Shown: positions 16,378-26,067 of the stretch, one piece after another
Numbering within the stretch: position 1 is the stretch's first letter
Layout: each line of letters opens with the position of its first letter
Source of the DNA: Brevibacterium sp. HMSC07C04
GTDB taxonomy: Bacteria > Actinomycetota > Actinomycetes > Actinomycetales > Brevibacteriaceae
NCBI RefSeq assembly: GCF_001815905.1
Contig: NZ_KV823280.1
Span: 100,125 to 164,124, forward strand
Direction of reading: 5' to 3'
DNA length: 64,000 nt
Program-made: the position numbers and the translations under genes
The notes under the pieces: model-generated
Database searches by the model: none
What the model saw: only the letters and a program-made list of their open reading frames with translations
What the model was told of the DNA's origin: nothing

Positions 16378-17163
16378 TCACAGGTGGGTGCGGAAGAACT
16401 TGCCCAGGTGTTCGGCGGCGAGTTCGGGGTGTTCGATCATGAACACGTGTCCGGCATCGGGAATGGTGACATGCGTGCCGTTCTGCGCCGTCTCAGCCAA
16501 CTGCACCATGGACTCCGGTGTGTTGACGACGTCCTGGGCTGCCGATATCCACAGCGTGGGCACCGCAATGTCGGCGGTGCGCTCGGAGAGGTCGTAGTCG
16601 GCGAGCGCCTCACAGCACGCGATGTAGGCCTCAGCCGGTGTTGTCAGAAGCTGGTGGGCGGCCATGTGGCCCGCGGCGATGTCGTCATCGAGGAAGCCTG
16701 CCGCAAACCACAGGTCGAGTGTGTCCGGCACGGACGGGGCGATGCCGTCTTTGCGCACGCCTGCGATCCTGTCGTGCCAGTCCTGCGGCTGACCGAACTT
16801 CGCCGCGGTTGCCACGGGAGCTGCCGCGCGCACCCGGTCGGAGTGATTGAGCGCCAGTTCCTGCGCTACCCCACCGGAGATCGAACAGCCTGCGTAGCCG
16901 AAGGAGTCGGCACCGAGTTCGTCGGCAACCGCAACGACGCCTCGGGCCATGGAGGCAACTGACACCGGCTCTTCAGCAGAGAAGTCCCGTCCAGCATCGG
17001 CGCCGTGACCGGGCAGTTCCGTGAGAACCACCCGGAAGTCATCGGCAAGCCGTGCTGCGACAGATGCCCACACGGAAGCGTGTGTGCCCAGGGGCGGGCC
17101 GAAGATGAGCAGCGGGAGGTCTTCTGATTCGGGGTTGAGAACGGAGTAGGTCAGTGTAGTCAT
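16378..17163 (-). CDS. Alpha/beta hydrolase (3-oxoadipate enol-lactonase-like)
   Basis: 261 residues. FGPPLGTHASVW gives the oxyanion region, AGCSISGGVAQELA the nucleophile elbow with the serine, SAAQDVV the acid and PDAGHVFMIEHPE the histidine. The GCSxGG elbow and LGT loop resemble PcaD-type lactonases, but no other aromatic catabolism genes are nearby, so the substrate is open. It sits between tdk and the ene-reductase on the same strand. Confidence 0.75.
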   Translation of the reverse strand: MTTLTYSVLNPESEDLPLLIFGPPLGTHASVWASVAARLADDFRVVLTELPGHGADAGRDFSAEEPVSVASMARGVVAVADELGADSFGYAGCSISGGVAQELALNHSDRVRAAAPVATAAKFGQPQDWHDRIAGVRKDGIAPSVPDTLDLWFAAGFLDDDIAAGHMAAHQLLTTPAEAYIACCEALADYDLSERTADIAVPTLWISAAQDVVNTPESMVQLAETAQNGTHVTIPDAGHVFMIEHPELAAEHLGKFFRTHL

Positions 17164-17215
17164 ATCAGCTCCAACGGTGAGTGTTCGTTATTTCTTCCTG
17201 CGAAGCACACGGCGG

Positions 17216-17845
17216 TCAGCCGAATGATCCGCCTGATTTCTCCAGATAGCACTGCGGGCAGAGCGACTCATAGGTGACATCAGCCCCCTCGATCGCCACC
17301 TGCGAACCGGCGAAGACGAAATCGCCGTCGGCCTTGCGCCCGTTGAACATGGCCTTCTTTCCGCACCGACAGATGGTTTTGAGCTCTTCGAGGGTGTGGG
17401 CGATCTCCAACAGCCTGCGCGAACCTGGGAACGCCTGCGTGCGGAAGTCTGTGCGCAGGCCGTAGCACATGACAGGAACGTTTTGGCCCACCGCGATTCG
17501 CATGAGGCCCTCAACCTGTTCAGCGGTGAGGAATTGGGCTTCGTCCACCAGAAGGCAGGAAACCGGCTGCACCGGCTGGTCGACGTGGGTGATGAGGGCG
17601 GAGGGATCGGCGTACTCGGCGGCTTCGCGGAAAACGGTCTCGACATCGTCGTCTTCGCGCACGAGGATGTCGACGGTGCGACAGACTCCCAGACGCGAAA
17701 TGATCTTGTCCGCACCCTTTGTGTCGACGTGCGGCTTGGCCAGCAGAATCCGCTGTCCTCGCTCTTCGTAGTTGAACGCAGCCTGCAGGAGTGCTGTCGA
17801 CTTTCCGGAGTTCATCGCTCCGTGCCGAAAATACAGTTTGGCCAC
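17216..17845 (-). CDS. tdk: Thymidine kinase
   Basis: 209-residue type II thymidine kinase, which phosphorylates thymidine with ATP in pyrimidine salvage. Starts at GTG 17845 (VAKLYFRHG) with GAAGGA upstream. The P-loop is GAMNSGKST, LLVDEAQFL is the Walker B and catalytic region, and the lasso zinc site is CRCGKK plus CPQC near the C terminus. Divergent from icd, with 145 bases between starts. The longer open frame to 18004 would run over the icd start and is rejected. Confidence 0.95.
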   Translation of the reverse strand: MAKLYFRHGAMNSGKSTALLQAAFNYEERGQRILLAKPHVDTKGADKIISRLGVCRTVDILVREDDDVETVFREAAEYADPSALITHVDQPVQPVSCLLVDEAQFLTAEQVEGLMRIAVGQNVPVMCYGLRTDFRTQAFPGSRRLLEIAHTLEELKTICRCGKKAMFNGRKADGDFVFAGSQVAIEGADVTYESLCPQCYLEKSGGSFG

Positions 17846-17990
17846 CCTGTCCGTCCTTCCTTCGCGAACGGCAACAGGATACCGGCACCGGCAGCGGCGC
17901 CCAGCTGATGCGAGGGCCGCCGGAGGGCGAACCCGCGGATAGATAGAATGGCCCCCGTCAATCCCATAGCGAGTTGGAGTGATCCTCTTA

Positions 17991-20210
17991 ATGGCTAAGA
18001 TCATCTACACCCGCACCGACGAAGCGCCTCTGCTTGCAACGTATTCGCTCAAGCCGATCGTTGAAGCCTTCGCGCACACCGCCGGTGTCGAGGTCGAAAC
18101 ACGCGACATCTCACTGGCCGGTCGAATCCTGGCACAGTTTGGCGATGTCCTCCCCGAAGACCAGCAGCACCCCGACTCCCTGGCCGAGCTCGGCGAACTG
18201 GCCAAGAAGCCTGAAGCCAACATCATCAAGCTGCCCAACATCTCCGCATCCGTTCCGCAGCTGAAGGCGGCTATTGCCGAACTGCAGAGCCAGGGCTACG
18301 ACCTTCCCGAATTCCCAGAAGAGCCGAAGACCGAACAAGAGCGCGACATCCGCGAACGCTACGGACGTGCCCTCGGTTCGGCCGTCAACCCGGTCCTGCG
18401 CGAAGGCAACTCCGACCGACGGGCACCGCAGGCTGTGAAGAACTTCGCCAAGGCCCACCCGCACCGGATGGGCGAATGGACGAAGGACTCCGGCACCCGC
18501 GTGGCAACCATGTCCGCTGACGACTTCCGCTCGAACGAACAGTCTGTCGTCATGGAAGCCGACGACACCCTGCAGATCCGCCTGCGCGGCGAAGACGGCG
18601 AAACCACTGTTCTCAAGGACGGCCTGAAGGTCCTCAAGGACGAAGTCGTCGACTCGACTTTCATGAACGTCCGCGCCCTGGAGAAGTTCCTCAAGGAGCA
18701 GATCGCCCAGGCCAAGAAGGACGGCGTTCTGTTCTCCGTCCACCTCAAGGCCACCATGATGAAGGTGTCCGACCCCGAACTGTTCGGCCACGTTGTCCGC
18801 GCGTTCTTCCCGGAGGTCTACGAAAAGTACGGTGAAGAGCTCACCGCCGCAGGCCTCACCCCGGACTACGGCCTGGCAGCCCTGCTCAACGGGCTTGACG
18901 CTCTCGACCCCGAAGTTGCTCAGGGTGTCAAGGCCGAAATCGACGCGGGCTTCGAAAACGGCCCCGCACTGGCCATGGTCGACTCCTCGCGCGGCATCAC
19001 AAACCTGCACGTGCCCTCGGATGTCATCGTGGACGCTTCCATGCCCGCAATGATCCGCGACGGCGGCAAGATGTGGGGCGCTGACGACGGTCAGCACGAC
19101 ACCCTGGCTGTCATCCCCGACTCCAGCTACGCCGGGGTCTTCCAGGCCACCATTGAGGACTGCAAGGCCAACGGCACGCTCGATCCCGCCACTATGGGCA
19201 CCGTGCCGAATGTCGGCCTCATGGCGCAGAAAGCCGAAGAGTACGGCAGCCATGACAAGACGTTCATCCTCGACCGCCCCGGCACGGTTGAAGTCGTCAA
19301 CGCCGCGGGCGATGTCCTCATGTCCCACGAAGTCCAGACCGGCGACATCTGGCGCGCATGCCAGACGAAGGACATTCCGATTCGCGACTGGGTCAAGCTC
19401 GCTGTGACCCGCGCTCGTCTGTCGGACACCCCTGCCGTGTTCTGGCTCGATGAGAACCGGGCACACGACCGCAACCTCATCGAGAAGGTCAACACCTACC
19501 TCAAGGATCACGACACCTCGGGCCTGGACATCCAGATCATGAGCCCCGTGGATGCCGCCAAGCACTCCCTGGCCCGCATCCGCAACGGCCAGGACACCAT
19601 TTCGGTGACCGGCAACGTGCTGCGTGACTACAACACCGATCTCTTCCCGATCCTCGAACTGGGCACATCGGCGAAGATGCTCTCGGTGGTTCCGCTGCTT
19701 GCCGGCGGTGGGCTGTTTGAGACCGGTGCTGGCGGATCGGCGCCCAAGCACGTCCAGCAGGTGCAGCAGGAAAACCACCTGCGCTGGGATTCGCTCGGCG
19801 AGTTCTTCGCCATTGCCGAGTCCTTCCGCCACTTCCTGCACTCGCAGGACAACCAGCGTGCCGGTGTTCTCGCAGACACCCTGGACCGGGCAACGGAGAC
19901 GTTCCTCAACGAGAACCGCTCGCCTTCGCGCAAGGTCGGCGAAATCGACAACCGCGGCAGCCACTTCTACCTGACCCTGTACTGGGCAGAAGAGCTGGCC
20001 AAGCAGACTGACGACGCCGAGCTCGCCAAGGCACTGGCTCCCATTGCCGAAGCGCTGCGCGAAAAGGAAGGCGTCATCACCGAGGAGCTGCTGGCTGTTC
20101 AGGGCCAGCCGGTCGACCTCAACGGCTATTACAACCCTGCTGACGAAACGCTGAGCACACTCATGCGCCCGTCGCAGACGTTCAACGCGATTATCGACGA
20201 GCTGGGCTGA
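17991..20210 (+). CDS. icd: Monomeric NADP-dependent isocitrate dehydrogenase
   Basis: 739-residue single-chain IDH, which oxidatively decarboxylates isocitrate to 2-oxoglutarate with NADP. Recognised by [13 protein letters not shown] at the start, [48 protein letters not shown] and [17 protein letters not shown]; length is typical of the monomeric class found in Corynebacterium. Start ATG 17991 with GGAG 12 bases upstream; an in-frame GTG at 17979 is less conserved. It stands alone and ends at a strong hairpin. Confidence 0.97.
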   Translation: MAKIIYTRTDEAPLLATYSLKPIVEAFAHTAGVEVETRDISLAGRILAQFGDVLPEDQQHPDSLAELGELAKKPEANIIKLPNISASVPQLKAAIAELQSQGYDLPEFPEEPKTEQERDIRERYGRALGSAVNPVLREGNSDRRAPQAVKNFAKAHPHRMGEWTKDSGTRVATMSADDFRSNEQSVVMEADDTLQIRLRGEDGETTVLKDGLKVLKDEVVDSTFMNVRALEKFLKEQIAQAKKDGVLFSVHLKATMMKVSDPELFGHVVRAFFPEVYEKYGEELTAAGLTPDYGLAALLNGLDALDPEVAQGVKAEIDAGFENGPALAMVDSSRGITNLHVPSDVIVDASMPAMIRDGGKMWGADDGQHDTLAVIPDSSYAGVFQATIEDCKANGTLDPATMGTVPNVGLMAQKAEEYGSHDKTFILDRPGTVEVVNAAGDVLMSHEVQTGDIWRACQTKDIPIRDWVKLAVTRARLSDTPAVFWLDENRAHDRNLIEKVNTYLKDHDTSGLDIQIMSPVDAAKHSLARIRNGQDTISVTGNVLRDYNTDLFPILELGTSAKMLSVVPLLAGGGLFETGAGGSAPKHVQQVQQENHLRWDSLGEFFAIAESFRHFLHSQDNQRAGVLADTLDRATETFLNENRSPSRKVGEIDNRGSHFYLTLYWAEELAKQTDDAELAKALAPIAEALREKEGVITEELLAVQGQPVDLNGYYNPADETLSTLMRPSQTFNAIIDELG

Positions 20211-20231
20211 GCGTCGATCTGACAGACAACA

Positions 20232-20268
20232 GCTGAGGGCCGGAAGTTCACCGCTTCCGGCCCTCAGC
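20232..20268 (+). terminator. Terminator of icd
   Basis: Perfect 15-bp stem GCTGAGGGCCGGAAG (20232-20246) with its complement at 20254-20268 and a 7-base loop, 22 bases after the icd stop. There is no T tract. Confidence 0.8.
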
Positions 20269-20359
20269 GCTGTGTGCACAGTGACAAACCCGATGCCCCG
20301 ACAAGCTGACCTGCGCGGGCGCGGATGAAAGAATGGGTGCAGAGAGAAAGGACGTCCCC

Positions 20360-20752
20360 ATGACTCAGCCCAACGGCGATCACTCCCCCGTTCCTGAAAG
20401 CAGCTCCCCCGAAACCGTCGAACAGGCAGCTGAAACTGCACCCCAGCAGGCCCAGACACCGGCACAGTCCCAGGCCCAGACACCGCCGCCTGCTGTGAAG
20501 GCTTCCGGCGGACTGTCAGCGGGCATTTGGGCTTCGCTCATCATCGGCGCCCTCATTCTGGTGCTTCTGCTCATCTTCATCATTCAGAACAACGAGCCGA
20601 CCCAGTTCTACTACTTCGGCTGGGAGTTCACCCTGCCGCTGGGCGTATCCATTCTGCTTGCCGCAATTGCGGGCATCGTCATCGCCGGCATCTTCGGCAC
20701 AGTCCGCATGTTCATCCTCGGCCGGCAGATCAAACGCGCCAACAAGCGCTGA
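20360..20752 (+). CDS. LapA (DUF1049) domain membrane protein
   Basis: 130 residues from ATG 20360 behind GAGAAAGGA. A cytoplasmic Gln/Pro-rich tail of about 55 residues is followed by two hydrophobic helices separated by IIQNNEPTQFYYFGWEFTLP, the LapA signature, and a basic end (RQIKRANKR). In proteobacteria LapA acts in LPS assembly with LapB; actinobacterial members have no defined function. Followed after 48 bases by the ABM gene. Confidence 0.82.
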   Translation: MTQPNGDHSPVPESSSPETVEQAAETAPQQAQTPAQSQAQTPPPAVKASGGLSAGIWASLIIGALILVLLLIFIIQNNEPTQFYYFGWEFTLPLGVSILLAAIAGIVIAGIFGTVRMFILGRQIKRANKR

Positions 20753-20800
20753 TACGGCAGGCCCACCGAGGATCTGCCACACCCTGAGAAAGGACAGGAT

Positions 20801-21124
20801 ATGTACTTCATCGTCGTCAAATTCCGTGTCAAAGACGAGTTCGTGGCCGACTGGCCCAACATCGCCCGCGAATTCACGGAGGCCACGCGCGCAGAGCCGG
20901 GCAACCTGTGGTTCGACTGGTCCAAGAGCCTGGAGCGCGATGATGAATACGTGCTCGTCGAGGGCTTTGCCGATGACGAAGCCGCCAGCACTCACGTCAA
21001 TTCGGAGCACTTCAAGAAGATGCAGCAGGACTTCCCGCAGCACCTGAAGGAAACCCCGCTCATCGTGTCCCGCAAGGTCGAAGGCAGCGACTGGGACCGC
21101 ATGGGCGAAATCTCGGTCGACTGA
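20801..21124 (+). CDS. ABM-domain protein, putative quinol monooxygenase
   Basis: 107-residue ferredoxin-like ABM domain. FIVVKFRVKDEF, the EPGNLWFDWSKS strand and FADDEAASTHVNSEHFKKM helix are characteristic of the YgiN/antibiotic monooxygenase family. Some members oxidise quinols, others degrade heme or have no known activity. Probably co-transcribed with the LapA-like gene and closed by a terminator. Confidence 0.82.
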   Translation: MYFIVVKFRVKDEFVADWPNIAREFTEATRAEPGNLWFDWSKSLERDDEYVLVEGFADDEAASTHVNSEHFKKMQQDFPQHLKETPLIVSRKVEGSDWDRMGEISVD

Positions 21125-21156
21125 CCCTTTAGGGCACACGCAGTCGATGCGTACAG

Positions 21157-21188
21157 ACGGGGACCGCGGAACCTTCCGCGGTCCCCGT
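21157..21188 (+). terminator. Terminator after the ABM gene
   Basis: 15-bp stem ACGGGGACCGCGGAA with a two-base loop and perfect complement, followed by TTC. Confidence 0.8.
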
Positions 21189-21201
21189 TTCTGCTGGTGC
21201 C

Positions 21202-21348
21202 CTAGTCTTCCGAGCTTTCCTCGCCCAAGCTGAAGCTCACTTCGGACTCTGCCCGCACCTCGGCTGTCCTCTCAAGGGTGCGTGCAACAGTGCACGTCTT
21301 CCCGTGGGCGTGGGCGAGGGCCCGTTCGACAGTGCGCGCAGCGCGGCA
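21202..21348 (-). pseudogene. Remnant of an OsmC-family gene (C-terminal end only)
   Basis: The minus strand before a TAG at 21202 encodes VERALAHAHGKTCTVARTLE plus RTAEVRAESEVSFS, which resembles the C-terminal helix-strand of OsmC/YhfA-like peroxidase-fold proteins (VERAxxLSxxKYCSVxxxL). Nothing resembling the rest of the family is found upstream; the frame there runs antisense to the amidase start and reads as low-complexity Arg-rich sequence. I infer a 5'-deleted gene, possibly removed when the amidase gene or its promoter was placed here. Confidence 0.4.
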
Positions 21349-21452
21349 CGGGCTAGGACTCTTTTGCAAAACGCCCACAACAATACGCCGACAGCGGCTT
21401 ATCAGCCCGTACAGTGAGAAAAACCTTTGTCTTCCCCATGAAAAGGACTCAC

Positions 21453-23219
21453 ATGCGACACCTACCGGCAACACTCGGCGCCATTGGGCTCGCCGTTGCG
21501 GTAGCCGTGCCCGCTGCCGCGGCGCCGAGCGCCGGCAGCAGCTCCGAACCGGCACCGCAGGAGACCCCCGCCAGCACTCCGCAGGAAAAGGACAGCGACG
21601 GGCAGGATCCCAAGGTCGAAACCGTCAAACAGAAAGTTGACGACGGCACATCGGCCCTCATCAGCGCAACCGGCAAGGGCAATGAAAACTCCGTTGTCAT
21701 CTTCGGTGCCACATGGTCATCAGCCGCTGACCCCACCATCGAGTACCGCTCGAAAGTCACCAACAGCCTCAAATGGTCGATGTGGCAGGAACTCGAGGCC
21801 GACCCTGACGAAGGCCCCGACGACGGCTCGAACGAGGCCAACACCCCCGGCACGGGAGCCGTCAGCGCTGCCTACAACGAAAAGATCGAAGTGCGCACCA
21901 AGGGCGCACCCGTCACCGTGACCGTCACGACCACCCCGATCACGGACGCCGACCGCACCATGTTCGGCGGCGTCAACGACGAAGGCACATTCTCCTCCCC
22001 CGACCTCAACGAACCCGCATCGTCCGCGCCGGAAGCCGACTCCACCTCGGCAGCCGGCAGCGGCCCCATCGCCGGCGGCAAACTCAACGCCAAGAAAGCC
22101 GCATCCATCGGCGGCTTCAAGTACTTCTCGCGCAAGCAGTGGGGTGCGCGGAAGGCTCGCTGCTCGACTTCGACGACCAACCGCAACACCGCGACGATCA
22201 TCCACCACACGGAAGGCTCGAACAGCTACTCCAAGGAGCAGGTTCCGGGCATCCTCCGCGGTATCCAGTCCTACCACCAGGGCAGCCGTCACTGGTGCGA
22301 CATCGGCTACAACATGCTCGTTGACAAGTACGGCAACATCTACGAGGGTCGCCCCAAGCTCGACAAAGCCGCCATCGGTGCCCACGCATCGAGCGTCAAC
22401 CGCGGCACGTTCGGCATTTCGGTGATCGGCTCCTACAAGAAGAAGGCGCCTGAGGCAGCAATCAACTCGGTTGCCCGCATCGTCGCCTGGCAGTCCTCGA
22501 AGTGGAACTGGAAGATCGACTCCAAGGTCACCCTGACCTCGGCAGGCGGCGCCACCCGCAAGTACCCCAAGGGTGCGAAGATGACCGTGCAGCGCGTATC
22601 CAGCCACAGGGACATCGGCAACACCGACTGCCCCGGCGACGGTCTGTACAGCCAGCTGGGTGACATCCGCAAGAAGGCCATCGGCTTCCAGAAGGGCAAG
22701 CCTCCGGCACCGGCTGAAAAGCCCAAGAGCCCCATCCAGAAGTTCCACGAGGCCAACAAGTCCAAGACCGGCAAGCCCACGGGCAAGGAGCACGGCGGTC
22801 TGCCCGGCGGCGGCGCGTACCGAGCCTTTGAAAAGGGCGCGGTGCACCACTCACCGAAGACCGGCACCCACTTCACCCGGTTCGGCTCCGGCATCCAGAA
22901 GGCATGGGCTGCGCAGGCCTTTGAACGCGGCGCGCTGGGCTACCCGACCGGCGAAGAATCCTGCACCATCAAGGACGGCGGCTGCTACCAGGCGTTCCAG
23001 AACGGCTCAATCCACTGGTCGCCGAAGGTCGGTGCGCGCAAGCTCATGTACAACTCCGGTATCCGCAAGGAATGGGCCAAGCAGGGCTTTGAACGCGGCA
23101 AACTCGGCTACCCCACAACCGAAGAGTTCACGTGGGGCAAGTACAAGCGCGTCAACTTCGAAGGCGGCTACCTCACCTGGAAGAAGGGTGAAGGAGTAAA
23201 GCAGCACAACAAGAAGTGA
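21453..23219 (+). CDS. Secreted N-acetylmuramoyl-L-alanine amidase with LGFP repeats
   Basis: 588 residues. Start ATG 21453 has AAAAGGA five bases before it; an ATG at 21438 lacks such a site. Signal peptide ending VPAAAAPS. A Ser/Pro/acidic region and a beta-rich segment (about residues 50-210) precede the PGRP/Amidase_2 domain: TIIHHTEG, HWCDIGYNMLVDKYGNIYEGR and SSHRDIGNTDCPGD supply the zinc histidines and cysteine. The C-terminal 150 residues hold about three LGFP repeats (AFERGALGYPTGEE, AFQNGSIHWSP, FERGKLGYPTTEE), thought to bind the arabinogalactan/mycolate wall. It should cut the stem peptide from glycan at the cell surface. Confidence 0.93.
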   Translation: MRHLPATLGAIGLAVAVAVPAAAAPSAGSSSEPAPQETPASTPQEKDSDGQDPKVETVKQKVDDGTSALISATGKGNENSVVIFGATWSSAADPTIEYRSKVTNSLKWSMWQELEADPDEGPDDGSNEANTPGTGAVSAAYNEKIEVRTKGAPVTVTVTTTPITDADRTMFGGVNDEGTFSSPDLNEPASSAPEADSTSAAGSGPIAGGKLNAKKAASIGGFKYFSRKQWGARKARCSTSTTNRNTATIIHHTEGSNSYSKEQVPGILRGIQSYHQGSRHWCDIGYNMLVDKYGNIYEGRPKLDKAAIGAHASSVNRGTFGISVIGSYKKKAPEAAINSVARIVAWQSSKWNWKIDSKVTLTSAGGATRKYPKGAKMTVQRVSSHRDIGNTDCPGDGLYSQLGDIRKKAIGFQKGKPPAPAEKPKSPIQKFHEANKSKTGKPTGKEHGGLPGGGAYRAFEKGAVHHSPKTGTHFTRFGSGIQKAWAAQAFERGALGYPTGEESCTIKDGGCYQAFQNGSIHWSPKVGARKLMYNSGIRKEWAKQGFERGKLGYPTTEEFTWGKYKRVNFEGGYLTWKKGEGVKQHNKK

Positions 23220-23232
23220 TCGTATAAAGCCT

Positions 23233-23267
23233 GTGGGGCGGCAGTTCTCTGCGAACTGCCGCCCCAC
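23233..23267 (+). terminator. Terminator of the LGFP amidase gene
   Basis: Perfect 15-bp stem GTGGGGCGGCAGTTC (23233-23247) with 23253-23267 and a five-base loop. Confidence 0.85.
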
Positions 23268-23322
23268 TTGCCTGCGGTGGCTTGGCTGAGCATCTGCGGC
23301 CGACGCCGAGGCGGAGGTTAGA

Positions 23323-24042
23323 GTGGTTGATATGACTGAGCTTGCGAAGCTGGACACCGAAGGCGTTCAACGGGTGCTCGCGGTTGTGGCCCACCCGGAC
23401 GACATGGAGTACGGAGCATCGGCAGCAGTTGCCAAGTGGGCGGCAGAGGGAATCGCAATTCACTATCTGCTGCTGACCGCCGGAGAAGCCGGCATCGCCT
23501 CCATCGAACCAGACCGGACCGCAGCCCTTCGCGCGGAAGAACAGCAGGCGGCCTGTGACATCGTCGGAGCTGCGTCACTGGAAATCCTTGGCTTCCCGGA
23601 CGGACTGCTGGAACCCGACCACAGCGTGCGCAAGGCCATTGTCCGCAAGATCCGCGAAGTACGGCCGCAGATGGCGATCTCACTGACGTGGGAACTCGAA
23701 GTCGGCTTCGGCATCAACCACGTCGACCACCGTGCCTGCGGTATGGCACTCATGGACGCCATTCGTGACGCCGACAACCCGTGGATCTTCCAGGACCTGG
23801 GTCTTAAGCGCTGGAAGGTCGAACGGGCCCTATTCTGTGCAGCAACAAAGCCCACGCACTATGTCGATGTGTCCGGCGAACCTCTGCAGAAGGGCATCGC
23901 CTCACTGGCAGCCCACGAACAGTATCTTGCAGCGCTGCCCGACCACCCCACCCCAGAAGAGATCAACCGGGGTGTGACAGAGGAAGCCGGCAGGCGCCTC
24001 GGGATTGAGGCCGCTCTGCCAGTCCGTGAGGTGCGGCTGTGA
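23323..24042 (+). CDS. PIG-L family deacetylase
   Basis: 239 residues from GTG 23323, GGAGG five bases upstream; ATG 23332 is an alternative. VVAHPDDMEYG holds the first zinc residues and FGINHVDHRA the second histidine pair. This LmbE/PIG-L enzyme is a second, shorter relative of MshB and probably removes an acetyl group from an N-acetylated sugar or amine; mycothiol S-conjugate amidase (Mca) is about 290 residues and differs. Its stop overlaps the GTG of the patatin gene, so the two are translated together. Confidence 0.85.
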   Translation: MVDMTELAKLDTEGVQRVLAVVAHPDDMEYGASAAVAKWAAEGIAIHYLLLTAGEAGIASIEPDRTAALRAEEQQAACDIVGAASLEILGFPDGLLEPDHSVRKAIVRKIREVRPQMAISLTWELEVGFGINHVDHRACGMALMDAIRDADNPWIFQDLGLKRWKVERALFCAATKPTHYVDVSGEPLQKGIASLAAHEQYLAALPDHPTPEEINRGVTEEAGRRLGIEAALPVREVRL

Positions 24043-24953
24043 CAGCTGTTCCGTGGCAGCCGGAGTCCGAGCCGAGCGTCACCGACACCGCACTCGTGTT
24101 TGAGGGCGGAGGCATGCGGGCTGCCTTTTCTGCCGGCATTGCCATCACACTCATTCGGGCCGGCATTGACTTCCCGCACACCTTCGGGGTCAGTGCGGGC
24201 ACTTCGACGACGGCAAACCTGGTGTCGCGCGACATCGATCGCGCCAGGCGCAGCTTCGTGGAGTTCTCCACCGACCCGCAGTTCGGGTCGCTGAAGACTT
24301 TTGCGCGCGGGCAAGGGCTGTTCAACGCCGAATACATCTACCAGAACACCGCCCTGCCCGATCAGGCCCTGCCGCTTGACTGGGACACCTTCTGCGCGCA
24401 CCCCTCAGAAGTGTCCGTTGTGGCGTTCAATGCCGAAGACGGCACGACCGTCGAATGGCGGCGTGCTGACTTCCCCACGATGGACGACTACCTGCTGCGA
24501 GTGCGAGCATCATCAACCATGCCGATCGTCATGCCCGTCACAGACGTAGACGGCACCCTCTACGTTGACGGTGCTCTTGGTGACGGCGGCGGAATCGCTC
24601 TGCCGGCCATGCTTGATGCGGGTTTTGACCGGGGCGTATTCGTGCTGACCCAAGAACGGCGGTATCGGAAATCCCCCGCGCGGTTCAAACACAGCACCCG
24701 GCAGATCTTCCGTCGGCTGCCCGCGGTCCCCGCGGCAATGGAAACCCGCGCGGCACGCTACAACAGCATCCGCGAACAGCTGTTCGACCTCGAAGCAGAA
24801 GGCAGAGCCTTCATCATCGAACCGGACATCATGCGCATCGGCAACTCCACCCGGAACCTTTCACAGCTGGCTGCCGCACACCGACACGGACTGTTCATCG
24901 GCCGGCGCGAACTTCCAAGGCTGCGGGAATTCCTGGGGCTGCCCTACGAATGA
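24039..24953 (+). CDS. Patatin-like phospholipase family protein
   Basis: 304-residue putative serine lipid hydrolase, start GTG 24039 (GTGA overlap). The oxyanion loop VFEGGGMRAAFSAG, nucleophile elbow TFGVSAGTS (GxSxG) and the acid motif YVDGALGDGG give the Ser-Asp dyad of the RssA/YjjU type. The C-terminal FIIEPDIMRIGNSTRN and the final helix match the YjjU-like subgroup. No signal peptide; likely cytoplasmic or membrane-associated. Substrate unknown. Confidence 0.87.
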   Translation: MTAVPWQPESEPSVTDTALVFEGGGMRAAFSAGIAITLIRAGIDFPHTFGVSAGTSTTANLVSRDIDRARRSFVEFSTDPQFGSLKTFARGQGLFNAEYIYQNTALPDQALPLDWDTFCAHPSEVSVVAFNAEDGTTVEWRRADFPTMDDYLLRVRASSTMPIVMPVTDVDGTLYVDGALGDGGGIALPAMLDAGFDRGVFVLTQERRYRKSPARFKHSTRQIFRRLPAVPAAMETRAARYNSIREQLFDLEAEGRAFIIEPDIMRIGNSTRNLSQLAAAHRHGLFIGRRELPRLREFLGLPYE

Positions 24954-25008
24954 GCGTCGCTTCAGCTGCGCGCTGTCAGTTTGAGACGGCTGCCCACTGA
25001 CGACAGCA

Positions 25009-25043
25009 GAAGGGCCGGCGGGGTTTCCTCCCGCCGGCCCTTC
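25009..25043. terminator. Bidirectional terminator between patatin gene and tpx
   Basis: 14-bp stem GAAGGGCCGGCGGG with complement ending at 25043 and a TTTCCT loop, between two convergent genes. Confidence 0.85.
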
Positions 25044-25071
25044 CAATCAGCTGAGTGCTGACCAGTGAGCT

Positions 25072-25569
25072 TTACTTGAGCGCGCCCAGTGCCGCCTCGT
25101 AATCCGGTTCCTGACCGATTTCGGGAACCTGCTCGGTGTAGACGACCGAACCGTCAGCGTCCACAACGACAACCGCGCGCGACAGAAGACCCTCCAGCGG
25201 GCCTGCCGTCATCGTGACGCCGTAGTCCTCACCAAAAGACGAGCGGAAGGCTGACCCGCTTACAACATTGTCGATGCCCTCTGCCGCACAGAAGCGCTCC
25301 TGCGCAAACGGAAGGTCCTTCGAAACGTTGAGAACAACCGTGTTGTCACGGCCGCCGGCCTTTTCGTTGAATGCACGGACGCTTGCCTGGCACACACCGG
25401 TGTCAATGCTCGGGAAGATGTTGAGGACAATCTGCTTGCCCGCAAAATCTGTCAGCGCGACGTCAGAAAGATCCGTTCCCACAAGTGTGAACACAGGAGC
25501 TTTCGCGCCCTTCTCGGGAAGCGTTCCGACGGTGGTGATAGGATTGCCCTGGAAAGTGATGTCTGCCAT
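25072..25569 (-). CDS. tpx: Thiol peroxidase (Tpx)
   Basis: 165-residue 2-Cys peroxiredoxin that reduces hydroperoxides with thioredoxin. [16 protein letters not shown] contains the peroxidatic Cys60 and [12 protein letters not shown] the resolving Cys94, the spacing of the Tpx class. Start ATG 25569 with AAGGAATT upstream. Lies 57 bases after sufE and may be read through from the sulfurtransferase-sufE operon. Confidence 0.96.
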   Translation of the reverse strand: MADITFQGNPITTVGTLPEKGAKAPVFTLVGTDLSDVALTDFAGKQIVLNIFPSIDTGVCQASVRAFNEKAGGRDNTVVLNVSKDLPFAQERFCAAEGIDNVVSGSAFRSSFGEDYGVTMTAGPLEGLLSRAVVVVDADGSVVYTEQVPEIGQEPDYEAALGALK

Positions 25570-25626
25570 GAGAATTCCTTTCGTAGATTGGCCGATCCTG
25601 CGGTGCTCAGACCACCGGACGGGAGG

Positions 25627-26067
25627 TCATTGCTCGGCCTTTTCACGAACCTGCCGCTGAATGCGGGCGAGCATCCCCGACATTCCGTTCAGCCGAAGCG
25701 GACTGACCTGCTTTTCAATATTGAGCTTAAGCGGGAAATCTGCGGGAACGTCGAGGACTGTCTGCACGGTCGATCCGTTGAGCCCTTCATTGAGGATGCC
25801 CGCAAAGCCGCGCGTGGTCGGAGCTTCTGGCGGTGCCGAAAAGAACAGGTGCACAGTGCTGTCCGGCTGGGTGCCGTCAACCTCCACCCGGATGAAGATC
25901 GGCGACTGGCACTCCGGAACCGGCTCGAGAAGCTTCGGGTCGTCCTTCAGCCGCTGCGGAAGGTCCGGCAGTTCGTCGCTGAATTCCAGCAGCAGCTCCA
26001 GCCGCTGGCTTTCCTCCATAGCGCCGAAGTCGTCGGCGATTTCCTGCAGTGCCTGCGGGATGGTCAC
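25627..26067 (-). CDS. sufE: SufE-family sulfur acceptor protein
   Basis: 146 residues from GTG 26067, which shares GTGA with the sulfurtransferase stop. The key cysteine is C53 in [15 protein letters not shown], equivalent to the acceptor cysteine of SufE, which takes persulfide from SufS. The SuhE-type [21 protein letters not shown] start and [12 protein letters not shown] helix also match. No suf operon is nearby; coupling to a rhodanese suggests that this SufE may receive sulfur from that enzyme, an inference. Confidence 0.9.
   Translation of the reverse strand: MTIPQALQEIADDFGAMEESQRLELLLEFSDELPDLPQRLKDDPKLLEPVPECQSPIFIRVEVDGTQPDSTVHLFFSAPPEAPTTRGFAGILNEGLNGSTVQTVLDVPADFPLKLNIEKQVSPLRLNGMSGMLARIQRQVREKAEQ

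Noticed and set aside
18111..20483. 790-residue open frame opposite icd
   Set aside because: Antisense to a clear monomeric isocitrate dehydrogenase; composition is the mirror of its codon bias and no family motif is seen.
21720..22850. 376-residue open frame opposite the amidase gene
   Set aside because: Val/Gly/Ala-rich shadow of the amidase and LGFP coding sequence.
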